A stretch of DNA of 64,000 nt from Icerya purchasi (Eukaryota > Arthropoda > Insecta > Hemiptera > Monophlebidae), in contig CM077115.1 of the NCBI GenBank assembly GCA_039619475.1, positions 221,387,291-221,451,290 of the forward strand. The letters are read 5' to 3'. The position numbers were made by a program, and so were the translations under genes. This document shows positions 47,430-57,684 of this stretch, in pieces (position 1 is the stretch's first letter; each line of letters opens with the position of its first letter). The notes below the pieces were generated by a model. It made no database searches. It saw nothing but the letters and a program-made list of their open reading frames with translations, and was not told the origin of the DNA.

Positions 47430-48270
47430 AAGCTAAAACTTGATCTCTAGAAATGATCCGTATATAAAACGGGAATCTCTTCGGCTTCGCGCGCAAATAT
47501 TTCTTCTTTCCGCTACCCAGACAACCTTCCATCCGACAGAACCAAGGTTCCTGATACGAGTAGCAGAAAACAGTTTGGCATTTGCACTAGCTAAATGCTC
47601 ATTTATATAAATTTCTAATTCCCCGGATAAACCTATGTATGTAAGTTTCGGTCGCTTTTACGGCTATTTTTTATTAGGTCCTCTTCAACCACTCGGCAAC
47701 AAAATTTAAAAATGATATTAGGGAACGCCTGATTCGAAGATGACAAGCGTCAATATCCTTAACGTTTCTATAGCCGTGTTCGTTGCTTGTCCGAGTTTAA
47801 CGGCTATATCGAGGAGATTTTCGTCAGGCGCTGTAGGAATATTTGAGACGACAACATTATTCCTACGGATGTATTGCTCCAACTGATCAGCGCGTGTATA
47901 CAGATAGGCATTTTTGTGACATAGAGCGCTGTTCTCTTGCGTCGTAGATGTAATCACAGCCAGCATTTCGCTCAAGTGCACATTGAACGACGCCTGCATC
48001 TCAAATGTCCGTTCATTCAACACAGGTAACTCGCTGCTAATCCGTCAGAGCGGTGATTCTGAAACGTCAACTTGGTTAGCATCACTGCGGACAGAAGGAG
48101 AGTCGGTCTTGTTCTTCTCCGCAGCGTTCCAAAAAGCATATCGCCATGTTGCTTCGTTTCTTGTTGACATGTTACTTCACGTTTTAACTGGCACATTGCC
48201 GCAGCTATGATGCAATTTGCGCTGTCATCGGGGACAAGTGATGTATTCACCATCGACCGGCAACAAATCA
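47430..48270 (-). pseudogene. Non-LTR ORF1 relic with FP25K-like coiled-coil domain
   Basis: The minus strand (48023-47718) reads LSEMLAVITSTTQENSALCH, then YTRADQLEQYIRRNNVVVSN and APDENLLDIAVKLGQATNTA. This is the 'L-E-Q-Y-x-R-R-N-N-x-x-x-x-x-I-P' pattern of ORF1-type proteins in many insect genomes, often annotated with the baculovirus FP protein domain. In another frame, about 47655-47500, it continues TYIGLSGELEIYINEHLASA then NAKLFSATRIRNL, the matching C-terminal 'Y-I-x-E-x-L' block. At least one frameshift separates them. It is likely an RNA-binding ORF1 of a dead retrotransposon. The 5' limit is uncertain. Confidence 0.65.
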
Positions 48271-48285
48271 GCAGAACATTTAGCA

Positions 48286-48303
48286 CACACACACACACAC
48301 ACA
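48286..48303. repeat. (CA)n microsatellite
   Basis: Nine CA units. Confidence 0.9.
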
Positions 48304-48304
48304 C

Positions 48305-50007
48305 TAATGAATGAAATATTTCAACGATGTAACTTATCGATACGGTAAAATCGAACGTGTCGATCTAATCTAAAAATTGATGCACAGAAAACGTTGTAGC
48401 TTCTGAAAACGCTACATTGATTCCGAAATTAACATTGGAAACAGCGCAACAAGAACTGATGAAATCGTTCGATTATAAGACAGTGAATCTTACAAGAAAT
48501 TTGAAATTTAAACTTAAAAAGGGGGGAAGCAAAACAGACACGTCAATAATCAGAATAATATTAATATCAGTAATGATAGTAATAATAAGGAGGCAGAAAT
48601 AAAAAAACAAATGTAAAGGAGTTAATAAACCAACAAAATCGTGTTTGTAAAATTTTTATAGTTATTACCACAACTACGTTTATTACCTAATTAAATTCGG
48701 CAAATAATGAAGAATACTCAATTAAATTATTAAAGTTATACCCACAGCGTCGTTTTCATTGGTTTTTTCTTTTTCGTTAAAATACTTTTTCGACTGAAAA
48801 TCGTTCGCTAACAAGAGCTTTAAAGTGAGCAGTCAAAAACACCGACAACGACTGAAAATGCTGCAAGACTACATGCATACTTAAAATGCGTACACGAGAA
48901 GTCGTAAAGTACGGGGCAACTGCGGTTACCAGTTTTTGTTTTATACTTATGCCTTATTTCCGAAGTGATAAACCTTTACGTAATACGCCCGGTCGGATGC
49001 ACATTACTTGCCGGTGCTTATTTTAAACTGTTGTATTTTTATGGTCGCTTTTACGATTGTCCGACACCAGCGAAGAATAGTGTATTCCCGGCCGCTGAGA
49101 AGATTATCGTACGGAATAATAATTTGCGAATTAGCGATAAGAGCCCCAGCAACATCATTCTTCTATATGTGGTGCAGAAGCTAAAAAAGATGCCAAAATG
49201 TTTTCAAAATGCAGAATACAGTCTAATAATGGAAAAATCTTAAACGTAGACTGAAAGAAATTAGTCCTTTTTTACTCAGATAGATGAAATGTATAATAAT
49301 TGCAGTGTATATAATAGAGTCGTTTGAGCTAATTCCCATGTTACGCTCAAGAGCGGTTTAAAAAATCAAAAAAAAACAAAAAAAAAACAAACAAACTTGT
49401 CAACAAAATAAGCGATAGTGATAGTCTGCTAACATGACTCTTGTAAATCAAAAAGTAGTTAATCGTGTAAAAAAATGTCGACCACTTGTAACATTAAAAT
49501 AATTCTGATGAGCGGAAGAAGAAAAAATAAGTTTATTTTATATACACACATATATATGTATATATTGCTGCGCAGATCGTTGTGGGGCCGGCTATATCAA
49601 GCGGACCGACCACCTGAGACCCGGGCTTATTTAAAGCGCTAGATAACAAAATTATGTTTTTTGTAATGTAATTATTCGCGCGAATTATAAGAAACATAGA
49701 AGGGTAAACAAAATTTAAAAATAAAACTTACAAATTTTGCAGTTTTATAATGTATTGAAATAAATAAACCGCAGTAAACTCAAAAAAATACAATGATATC
49801 ATTTAAAAATATAAAACTATAAAAACGCCGACTAGTTTCAGATATTACAATCCATCTTCATGGAGTGTATAAACAATTATAATGAAAACAACAATAATAA
49901 ATCCGACAACAATGAAATATATAGTTACCATTAACTAATAGATTTGAAACAAAATAAAATAAATCGCAGTATACTAATGACTAACTGAAATTGAAATAAC
50001 TGATTTA
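48305..50007. other. No confirmed gene
   Basis: Short open frames at 48417-48602 (IPKLTLETAQQELMKSFDYK) and 48965-49243 look somewhat protein-like but match nothing I recognise. A-runs lie near 49367-49390. Confidence 0.35.
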
Positions 50008-50033
50008 TTATTATTATTATTATTATTATTATC
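50008..50033 (-). repeat. (TAA)n tail of the adjacent LINE relic
   Basis: A short ATT/TAA run directly after the 3' side (minus strand) of the ORF2 C-terminal relic. A microsatellite tail in place of poly(A) is usual for several RTE- and CR1-like clades. Confidence 0.6.
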
Positions 50034-50086
50034 GTGTCCAAGACGTTTGAGGACTAATATCTTCTTCTTCTTCTTCTTCTGGTGCC

Positions 50087-50340
50087 CTACGTCATTGACG
50101 CGTCGGCTATCTTTAATGTTCTGCTTCTTGCCGCTTTCATCATATCTTCGAATTTCTTTAATCCTGTCCAGTCTTTTATGTTCATTATCCATCCAAACAT
50201 TTTCCTGCCTCTTGGCCGTTTGCCCTCTATTCTACCTTGTAGTATGTTTTGTAAAATGCGGTATTCTTCTCCACGGATTATGTGGCCAAAATATGTAATT
50301 TTCCTTTTCCTTTTTTCCTTTTTCCGTTTTTTTGAATGAT
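50087..50340 (-). pseudogene. RTE-like ORF2 C-terminus (second type)
   Basis: The minus strand reads RKITYFGHIIRGEEYRILQN, then ILQGRIEGKRPRGRKMFGWI and MNIKDWTGLKKFEDMMKAA, ending at 50087. The block 'Y-F-G-H-I-x-R ... L-L-Q-x-x-L-Q-G-x-I-E-G-K-R-x-x-G-R-R-x-x-W-x-x-N-I' is a well-known C-terminal signature of arthropod endonuclease/RT proteins. It differs from the relics at 9560 and 26403. Only this 3' end is present, as expected from a 5'-truncated insertion. Confidence 0.8.
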
Positions 50341-50382
50341 GAAGGACTAATATACTAAAATAAAATAAAGTTAACCGATCAC

Positions 50383-50680
50383 CGTGGAACATATCACTTC
50401 CAAGTCGAAGAGATGACGTAGTCATCACCAGACTCCGATTGGTCACACACGCCTCACCCACGAATACTTACTAAATGGAACTGAGGCTCCTCAGTGTACC
50501 ATGTGCAGTGTTTCCCTCACCATTCACCATATCCTCACTGAATGCCCTTCATATTCCTTTGAAAAGAAATTTTTCCATCTACATTCTTCTCTTTCCCTCA
50601 TCCTTAAAGACAACTTCTCTTCATTATCCAGTTTAATCCTTTTCCTTCATAAGTCCGGACGACTCTACTCACTGATCTAA
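50383..50680 (+). pseudogene. I/R1-like ORF2 C-terminal CCHC relic
   Basis: The plus strand reads SPWNISLPSRRDDVVITRLR, then after one base shift GHTRLTHEYLLNGTEAPQCT and MCSVSLTIHHILTECPSYSF, stopping at 50678-50680. This carries 'R-L-R-I-G-H-T-x-L-T-H' followed by a C-X2-C-X7-H-X4-C type knuckle, the C-terminal domain of I, R1 and related clades. It abuts the RTE-like relic tail to tail, so two unrelated LINE 3' ends meet here. The foldback at 50731 begins about 50 bp downstream. Confidence 0.85.
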
Positions 50681-50730
50681 ACCTCCTTCTCCTCCCGTGT
50701 CTCTAGCCATAGTCGCTGCACATGGCAACT

Positions 50731-50795
50731 TAAAAATTATTTAAGTAGGTAATATTTTTAAATTACAATATCTCGGAAACTATACAATATACATA

Positions 50796-50852
<57 letters not shown>

Positions 50853-50949
50853 ATCAAAGTTTTTTAAATTTAATAATAATAATACATGTATATTGTAGAG
50901 TTTCCGAGATATTGTAATTTAAAAATATTACCTACTTAAATAATTTTTA
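50731..50949. repeat. Foldback element with ATT microsatellite in the loop
   Basis: Arms 50731-50802 and 50877-50949 are inverted repeats of about 72 bp with only two mismatches seen. They contain TTAAGTAGGTAATATTTTTA and ACAATATCTCGGAAACT. The spacer is a (ATT)n run of about 50 bp plus a short T-rich segment. There is no ORF, no clear terminal motif and no target duplication. Confidence 0.92.
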
Positions 50950-52133
50950 GGTTAATTTTTTATATCTTTTCTAACTAAATCAATTTAGGTGTTCTTTTTA
51001 CACAACGAGATACTTAATATACATCAGAATAGCCGATATACATTTCACACACCGATGATACCAAAATCACAAATACACATAATTTTACATATAACACGAA
51101 ACAGATGACTGCAATAATAAATAAATTCAACTCTCGTTTGGAATATGCGGTTTTGCGTACATCCCCGGAAATTCCCTTTGTCGACCGCAGAATTCCGTAT
51201 GATATTATTCTGACATCATTTCCGTATTCCTTTTGGCCACTATGCGTTTCTTTATCTTGTTATAATTATTCGAAAATTCCAAAGTTACTTAATTAGTTAA
51301 CAATACACACACACGCATAATTGAAATTTACTCTTTGCTATCGGATATAACCGGAACCAGTTCCGTTTTATTCATGCGATCAAGGATCAGTTAGCACTAA
51401 TGAAAGACATATCTTTATCCGTAACATTACCAGCTAATTAAATTGATAACAGCCCCATGTTTTCTAACACCGGCAAGACAGGTTAAAATCCGAAAATAAC
51501 CGGGATCAACCTAGCTCTTCGATGTATGCGATTAGCTAATTTTTTTTTTTTTCATCAGTTTCGGCTAGCTATGGACCATGTGAAATAACGCATACATCAT
51601 TATTACAAATGTTATTACTATCATTTATTTCATTTTTTTCTTTCTTTTCCTTTTTGTTTTTATTTTATTTTTCATTTATTTTTCATTTATTTCTTGTATT
51701 CGTCTTGTTATATTTTACATAGGATTTTTTATCACAAACTATTTCGGTTTATGAAAGCGACCTTACTGTAAACTCAGATTTATATGCACTTTTTTAATTT
51801 ACCCCGACTTTATTTTAATTTGACTTTTAAGAAGTATCATCTAAGAAGTTTTTCATATTTTCTTTATTTCCATACATATTTATACTTATTTATGTTAATT
51901 TTTACACACCACCACCACTACTACTCGCACAATTATGCGTATCTGTGATATTATCGAAATAAATTAACTTTAATTATTATTATTGTTACTTTGATTTTAT
52001 GCATATCCGAACACACTTAGAAGAGGGTGGTTCGGTAGTAGAAGTTTATTGTTAAAAAAGAATTTGATACAGTAAACTATGCAGTGTATCGCTAAAGAAA
52101 CTTTATGACTGTGGATTCCAAGGTAACATTCAT
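50950..52133. other. No gene recognised
   Basis: AT-rich DNA. Around 51530-51600 lie a T-run and the 18-bp phrase TATGGACCATGTGAAATA that also occurs near 13153. Confidence 0.45.
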
Positions 52134-52215
52134 AATGTAAACTTTTGAAAATTTAAATAACCTTAAAGTTCAGTTACATATTTTAAGGTTATTTAAATTT
52201 TTAAAAGTTTACATT
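52134..52215. repeat. 34-bp-arm inverted repeat
   Basis: AATGTAAACTTTTGAAAATT... (52134-52167) pairs with the complement ending ...AAAAGTTTACATT (52182-52215) around a 14-nt spacer, with one or two mismatches. It is possibly a tiny palindromic MITE. Confidence 0.85.
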
Positions 52216-53775
52216 CAAATAAGCGGTTACGGAGGAAATCACACATAAGTAACATTCATACTTCATATTAAAATGTATTTATTTATTTAAAAGGCAAAAT
52301 GTAACGAAAATTAATGTATTATCAGCGATAGTATTGTGCAAGATCCTGGGGTTCCTCAGGGGAATAAACTTTATAAACTACTACTCGAGAGAAATAAATA
52401 AATTTGAGTTAATTTGTATTTATTACAGTAATTACTATTATTATTAGTTATTATCAGAATTATTCAACTATTATTACATACCTATATAAATTTTAATATT
52501 TTAGTAAGCGTTATTACTACTGGTATTATTATTATTATTTCATCATTAGTACTATTATTATTTTGCTACAGCTAAATTGTTATTGTAGTGATTGCGAGCA
52601 AAGAAATTAGTGTTTAAATATTTGGCGAATCGTTTAGTGGTTAGGTGCAATCATGAGAGATAAATGTAGTTATATATAAAGCGTATATTATAATCATTTT
52701 TAATGCAGCGAATGGAAATGATACGCGATGCGAAAGGTAACCATATTAATTGGTGTAGTTGTTTTCTTATTCGAAAATATATTGAAAGCGAATGTCCATA
52801 TAAGAGCGAAAAAAACTTGAGGGAAACCACAATGAATGATAATCAATAGTGCGTAAAATTGCATCACGCATCGAGAGAATCTTCCGTAGTATTTTTCGTT
52901 CTCCTATTAATATAAAAGCATTAAGCGAAAAGCTATTCGAAATGCACATAAAATATTAAGCCTGTTTATGCGTTTGCCACAATATTACAGTAACATGTTT
53001 CATTGTAAGGCTAGTTTATTAATGTGTGTGTGTCTAATCATATACATATGTGTACGATTTGTAAATATGGGCCGATTGAAAATAATAAGAAATTAATCTT
53101 TGTGCATAAATAAATAGAAAAACCTATTACATTTACTCATGTGAATATAATTTTTGAAACTTGTGTGTTTCATGTTTAAGCATTATTATACGTATAAATA
53201 AAATTAATTTGCACTGTATTTTAATATGGTAATATTGTTTTCTATTATTTCATTGATTACGTTTTAATTTTATACCATAAAGTACATGCGTATATATTTT
53301 AGTTATTTTAATTATTTTTTTGTAACTATTATTAAGTTTGATTTTGCTTTTAGGTTCTTTTGTTATACGTTTACACGATATTTTTGCTTTATTTTTCAAT
53401 CAACCTTATTTTTTTATATATATATACATATATGTACCTACGTTAGTATTTTTTTTATTTATTTTATTCCTTTTTTAATAACTGCAAACGATTTTACTTT
53501 CTACTTTTTGGCTCCATTATTCACGCTACAAAGCGTATTTGTGGATTTGTTTGCTAATAATAACAAAAATATTATTTGATTTGATTTTTGATTATTATTA
53601 CATCCAACAGTAACACACCTACTCCATATCACAATAATATGTATTGTAATCGACTCGTTTTCTCTTCCGCTTCGATTACGTAATGGTAAAAAAAAATAAA
53701 TTGTGATGCCAAAAAAAAAAAATAATAATAAAAAAAAAAACCTAACGGGCGTTAGCAACACTTTTAAATGGTGTG
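52216..53775. other. No gene recognised
   Basis: AT-rich. The TTTAGTGGTTAGGTGC phrase at about 52630 resembles a box A of tRNA-derived SINEs but has no supporting body. A-runs lie near 53688-53740. Confidence 0.4.
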
Positions 53776-54300
53776 TTACAATCGAAAAATTCGTGCGGGT
53801 GGAACATTAGGCTTTAGGTAACGATAAAAAAAAAAAAAAATGGCAAAAAAAATTTCCGATAATAAAAAAAAATATATTGAAAAAAGAAAAATGAATTCCG
53901 CCCATCGAAGGTGGTCCTCTGTAAGGAGATGACCAATAGAATTTAGATAGGCAAATCGCGTATATTTCAAAAAAAAAAAAATTACAAGCAAAACAACACG
54001 CGTAAAGAAAAACATTCGGTATTGACTAGAAACTACATATGTAAATAAAACTTCGACTAAATATCTTATAATCCTGACATTTGTGGGATGGCTAAAGGCA
54101 CAGCTCGATAAAACGGTAGCGCAACTAGACAATTTCTTGCTACTCTTGATGACGACCAGATATGGACATAATATAACGACTGACACGAAAAACGAAAGAC
54201 TGACCACGATAATCGCTCGCACGATGTCGATCGCGACACTTGATGGGCTTTTACCGAACGATATAGCCGAATCGCCGAAATTACCCGTTAAACTTATCAA
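53776..54300 (-). CDS. Hydrophobic ORF downstream of a TATA-bearing block (doubtful)
   Basis: A 174-codon open frame starts at 54300 with MISLTGNFGDSAISFGKSP and has two hydrophobic segments in its first half (AIIVVSLSFFVSVVILCPYL). The second half is Phe-rich because of poly-A/T runs in the DNA, which argues against a conserved protein. In its favour, the block upstream holds a TATAAA motif at about 54400, and the same block, TATA included, is duplicated at 60560-61021. The matching frame in that copy closes after about 25 codons. No family is recognised. It could be a first exon whose true splice donor I cannot place, or chance. Confidence 0.25.
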   Translation of the reverse strand: MISLTGNFGDSAISFGKSPSSVAIDIVRAIIVVSLSFFVSVVILCPYLVVIKSSKKLSSCATVLSSCAFSHPTNVRIIRYLVEVLFTYVVSSQYRMFFFTRVVLLVIFFFLKYTRFAYLNSIGHLLTEDHLRWAEFIFLFSIYFFLLSEIFFAIFFFFYRYLKPNVPPARIFRL

Positions 54301-54640
54301 TTAATAATACTAACGTCGTCGATTTTTCTAGAACATTTAATAATTTATATATATGTATATATGTATATTCAAAACGGCCGCTGCCCAGTCTCTACGGGAT
54401 TTATAAATCTTCCCTCGACTCTCGTAGCTGTTCGTTCTACACATATGCGCTCTCCGCCGGTAAGCGCTTTATCTCCGAGTCTTCGACCGTACAAACACAC
54501 CGCGAAACCAGTTGGCTACCTCAACGCAGCCGACAGAACGGGGTTGCGTTCGAGATTTCACGCTACTTGGCCGAAATAGCGTCTCCGATCGCAATTCACC
54601 GCCTTTACACTGCCTGAGAAACATCTGATAAATTCAATGA
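54230..54640. repeat. Diverged direct repeat, copy A (left part)
   Basis: Alignable to about 60560-60930 with many substitutions. Shared phrases are ATCGCCGAAATTACC/ATCGCTGAAAATTACC, TTATCAATTAAT, AAACGGCC.CT.CCC.GTCT, CGGGAT.TTATAAAT, GACTCTCGTAGCT, GCGAAACCAGTT, GCCGACAGAACGG and GTCGAAATAGC.TCTCCGATC. The copy is interrupted at 54641 by the poly(A) end of the Jockey element and resumes at 59391. Confidence 0.85.
54395..54410. promoter_or_regulatory. TATA-like motif conserved between the two repeat copies
   Basis: The GGGATTTATAAAT core here and GGGATTTTATAAAT at 60698-60710 are retained in both diverged copies. A second shared TATAAAACGTAATTAAA occurs at 59450-59466 and 60974-60990. Conservation is suggestive of promoter function on either strand but unproven. 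Confidence 0.3.
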
Positions 54641-54664
54641 TTTTTTTTTTTTTTTTTTTTTTTT
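54641..54664 (-). other. Poly(A) tail of the Jockey element
   Basis: 24 consecutive T on the plus strand, directly joining copy A of the flanking repeat. Confidence 0.9.
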
Positions 54665-54838
54665 CTAAGCCACCCCGGTCTGTTGACCACAATTGGCGAG
54701 GCTAACAGCTTAATTATAGGTTAAACTTAAGTAATAATTACAGTTTTATATGCCTGTTTCCCTTGAAAAAGGACATAAATAATAGTATTACAACCTTAAA
54801 GTGCGTAAAGTACGTAAAATAAGTAGATAAGCCAAGAT

Positions 54839-54942
54839 AACAAATAGTAAAATCTAGTACAAAACAAAAAGAGAAAATAGCCAGCTTATTAACAAATAGT
54901 AAAATCTAGTACAAGACAAAAAGAGAAAATAGCCAGCTTATA
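54839..54942 (-). repeat. 52-bp tandem duplication in the Jockey 3' UTR
   Basis: AACAAATAGTAAAATCTAGT begins at 54839 and again at 54891, and both units end CCAGCTTA, with one visible difference (ACAAAAC versus ACAAGAC). Short tandem repeats in non-LTR 3' UTRs are common and may affect template recognition. Confidence 0.92.
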
Positions 54943-54975
54943 TATGCTGTGTCTCTAAGAGTAATCAGGATCTTC

Positions 54976-57684
54976 TTAACCTGGGTCCAGGATGTCTCTG
55001 GTCCATACTCTTTTAAGCCTTCTCGCTTGAATGTTTCTATGATGCATGCTGGCAATTGCAATGTTTTCACTGTCCCTCAGCTTATTGAAAAATTTCCTAT
55101 ACTGCTCTTTATAATATTCATGCGTGTATGGTATCCTCAGATCGCTATGGAGAGTCCTATTGGAGACAAAATAAGGAGCGTCGGCTATCTGCCTGAGTAT
55201 CCTGGACTGCATCTGCTGGATTTGGTTGAAATGGCTCCTGCTTGTAGCGCCATAGACTTCAATACCGTACCTCCAGATTGGTGCCAGGATTGCGGAGTAT
55301 ATTAGCCGTTTACATGGCAAATTTAGTTTAGATTTCCTACCGATTAATTGAGAGAGCAGCCTGTTCCTTGATTGGATGCGTTGTTTAGTATATGATACGT
55401 GGGCAGACCAGGTTAGCCTGCGATCTAAAACGAGGCCAAGATATTTGACCGTATTGCTCTGAGTTAGAAAGTTGTTGTTGATTTTAACTTTTGGGCATGT
55501 TCGCCTGTTTAAGGTAAATGTAATCTGCTGACTTTTACTGTGGTTGACTTTAATTTTCCATTTTACGGCCCAACTCTGAATCTTGTCCAAGTGTTCTTGG
55601 ATTAACAAGGAAGCACAATTTGGGTCCTCATGAGCAGCTAAGATACAAATGTCATCAGCGAATGAAGCTGTAATAGTTGTCTTCAATACAGGAAGATCGG
55701 CCGTGTACAGACAGTACAACAACGGCCCAAGTATGCTTCCTTGCGGCACCGACGCACCAATAGGTTTTGGAGCAGACATAGCAGAGTTCACCTTAACTTG
55801 AAAGGATCTGTTCGACAAGTATGATTTCAAGACTGCAAATATGTCGTTAGGAAGAATGCTTCTAATTTTGTAGAGGAGTCCATTATGCCAAACTCGATCA
55901 AAGGCCTGCTCCAGATCGAGGAAGACTGCATTGCAATATTGTCCTTTTTCGAATACCGTAGCTATTCTATCTGTTATTCTGTGAACCTGTTGGATGGCTG
56001 AATGTCCAGTGCGAAAACCAAACTGATGATGAGGAATAACGCTGTTGACTGAGGGAGCCTTGAGGATTCTGTCCTGTAAAAGCATTTCAAGTATTTTTGA
56101 AAATGCGTTTAATAGGCTGATTGGCCTATAAGACGAAGGAAGAGATGGACTTTTCTTCGGCTTAAGAATTAGTTGGATAACGGACTCTTTCCAAGTTTTA
56201 GGAAAATATCCCAATCTTAATACTGCATTGTATATGTATGTCAGAAAAGTAATGCTCTTCTTAGGTAGCTTTTTGACTATTTCGTAGGTGATTAAATCTT
56301 TCCCCGGAGCTTTCTTTGATGATAGGTGGGCTATTTTATTCGCTACTTCCTTGGGAGATATATGTTTAGATGGTAGCGTTAGCTGACGTGGTGATTCCAG
56401 ATAGTTCATTACTAATTCATCATTTGAATCATCATTTAGATCGTCAAACGGCTGAAAAATATGAAATAGATGGTCGCTGAACACTTCAGCTTTTTCGGTA
56501 TTGGTTTTAGCCCATTCTCCATTGCGCTTCCGCACGAAGTGGAGTTTCTCTTTCTTTTGGAGGAAGGATTTGGTTACTTTCCATATTGATTTATCTTCAG
56601 GGTTTAATTGAGAGAAAAACTGCTCGTATCTGTAGCTTCTGTATTGCGTTATCTGCTCACGTAGTTGTTTGTGTAACGCATTATAAACTTTTTTAAGCGA
56701 CTTCCTTCTGTTGCGCTGCCACTGCACCCTAGCATTTCTTGTTATCTGTATCAATTCTCTCACTTTAAAAGGAATATAGAACGAGTGTTCGCGCTGAGTT
56801 TCTCGATGTTTAGGATAGGTTGTAGATTTATAAGTGGCAGCGTGTATATTTTTTGTAAAATTTGATATTGCTTCGTCTAGCTCATCAGGAGATTTTAAGC
56901 GTATATTGAGGTTCGTATTAAGTTCCATATATTTTGAAAATTCAATCCAATCTGTACTCCTGTTCGTTAGATAGGTTCGTGGTGTTGTTTCAATTGGTTC
57001 CAGTGAAAGGCATGCCAATACTGGGGCGTGGTCAGAACCGAGCAGGGGAACTGCTTTACATATCTTATTGACATTTTGCATGTTTTTCATGATAAAGAAA
57101 TCCAGTACGCTTGGCGTTCGATTTATATGACTTGGCCAGTAGGTGGGTTCGTTTGGCGATAAAATTGAGAGGCCGCTCTGCTGAACTAGCTTTTCAATCA
57201 TTCTTCCTCTTGAGTTACTTTTTTGGCAGTTCCACCTAGGACTAGTAGCATTGTAATCTCCTCCTACGATTGTATTAGTCCCCAGACTAGTAATTAGTGT
57301 TTTCATTCTTTCTTTTGGTAGAATAACATTAGGATGACAATATATGGAGGCGACAGTAAAATCGAAAAGCAGCGTTTGAATGTTTACGGCTTGTAGTTGG
57401 TAAGCGAAGGAAGCTTCTGCATATACTTCGTGCTGATTAATTCTGTCTCTTACTAGAACCGCTACTCCCCCGTGTGCCTTTCCATCGGGATGGGAGGTGC
57501 AGTATGCGGTATAACCTGCAATATTGAGACTGACGTTTGATTTCAGGTGTGATTCGCAGAGAAGTGCTATGTCAATTCTGTGTGATTGTAAAAATAATTC
57601 TAATTCCGCTTTTTTAGTAATAATACCGTTACAGTTCCAGAGCATAACTGTCAGAGACGTATTTGTTATATCGTTGCGTGACAT
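54976..57684 (-). CDS. Jockey ORF2: endonuclease and reverse transcriptase
   Basis: 902 aa. An APE-like endonuclease nicks target DNA: N17-C-N in WNCNGI, catalytic E44 in LLCESHL, D143/N145 in VGGDYNA and S217-D-H219. A linker rich in basic residues follows. The reverse transcriptase has SYRPISLLNAFSKILEMLLQ, HHQFGFRTGHS, motif A AVFLDLEQAFD (D590), motif B SVPQGSILGPLLYCLY and the catalytic FADD (675-678). A thumb/C-terminal region has VKYLGLVLDRRLTW and WRYGIEVYG. There is no RNase H domain and no C-terminal CCHC, typical of Jockey. The start ATG (57684-57682) overlaps the ORF1 stop as TAATG, so translation is probably by termination-reinitiation. All key residues are present and there are no stops, so it is likely functional. 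Confidence 0.96.
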   Translation of the reverse strand: MSRNDITNTSLTVMLWNCNGIITKKAELELFLQSHRIDIALLCESHLKSNVSLNIAGYTAYCTSHPDGKAHGGVAVLVRDRINQHEVYAEASFAYQLQAVNIQTLLFDFTVASIYCHPNVILPKERMKTLITSLGTNTIVGGDYNATSPRWNCQKSNSRGRMIEKLVQQSGLSILSPNEPTYWPSHINRTPSVLDFFIMKNMQNVNKICKAVPLLGSDHAPVLACLSLEPIETTPRTYLTNRSTDWIEFSKYMELNTNLNIRLKSPDELDEAISNFTKNIHAATYKSTTYPKHRETQREHSFYIPFKVRELIQITRNARVQWQRNRRKSLKKVYNALHKQLREQITQYRSYRYEQFFSQLNPEDKSIWKVTKSFLQKKEKLHFVRKRNGEWAKTNTEKAEVFSDHLFHIFQPFDDLNDDSNDELVMNYLESPRQLTLPSKHISPKEVANKIAHLSSKKAPGKDLITYEIVKKLPKKSITFLTYIYNAVLRLGYFPKTWKESVIQLILKPKKSPSLPSSYRPISLLNAFSKILEMLLQDRILKAPSVNSVIPHHQFGFRTGHSAIQQVHRITDRIATVFEKGQYCNAVFLDLEQAFDRVWHNGLLYKIRSILPNDIFAVLKSYLSNRSFQVKVNSAMSAPKPIGASVPQGSILGPLLYCLYTADLPVLKTTITASFADDICILAAHEDPNCASLLIQEHLDKIQSWAVKWKIKVNHSKSQQITFTLNRRTCPKVKINNNFLTQSNTVKYLGLVLDRRLTWSAHVSYTKQRIQSRNRLLSQLIGRKSKLNLPCKRLIYSAILAPIWRYGIEVYGATSRSHFNQIQQMQSRILRQIADAPYFVSNRTLHSDLRIPYTHEYYKEQYRKFFNKLRDSENIAIASMHHRNIQARRLKRVWTRDILDPG

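Noticed and set aside
52625..52650. TTTAGTGGTTAGGTGC as a SINE or tRNA box A
   Set aside because: No box B and no similarity to either SINE body downstream.
54949..55305. 118-aa plus-strand ORF
   Set aside because: Antisense to the well-supported Jockey ORF2 C-terminus.
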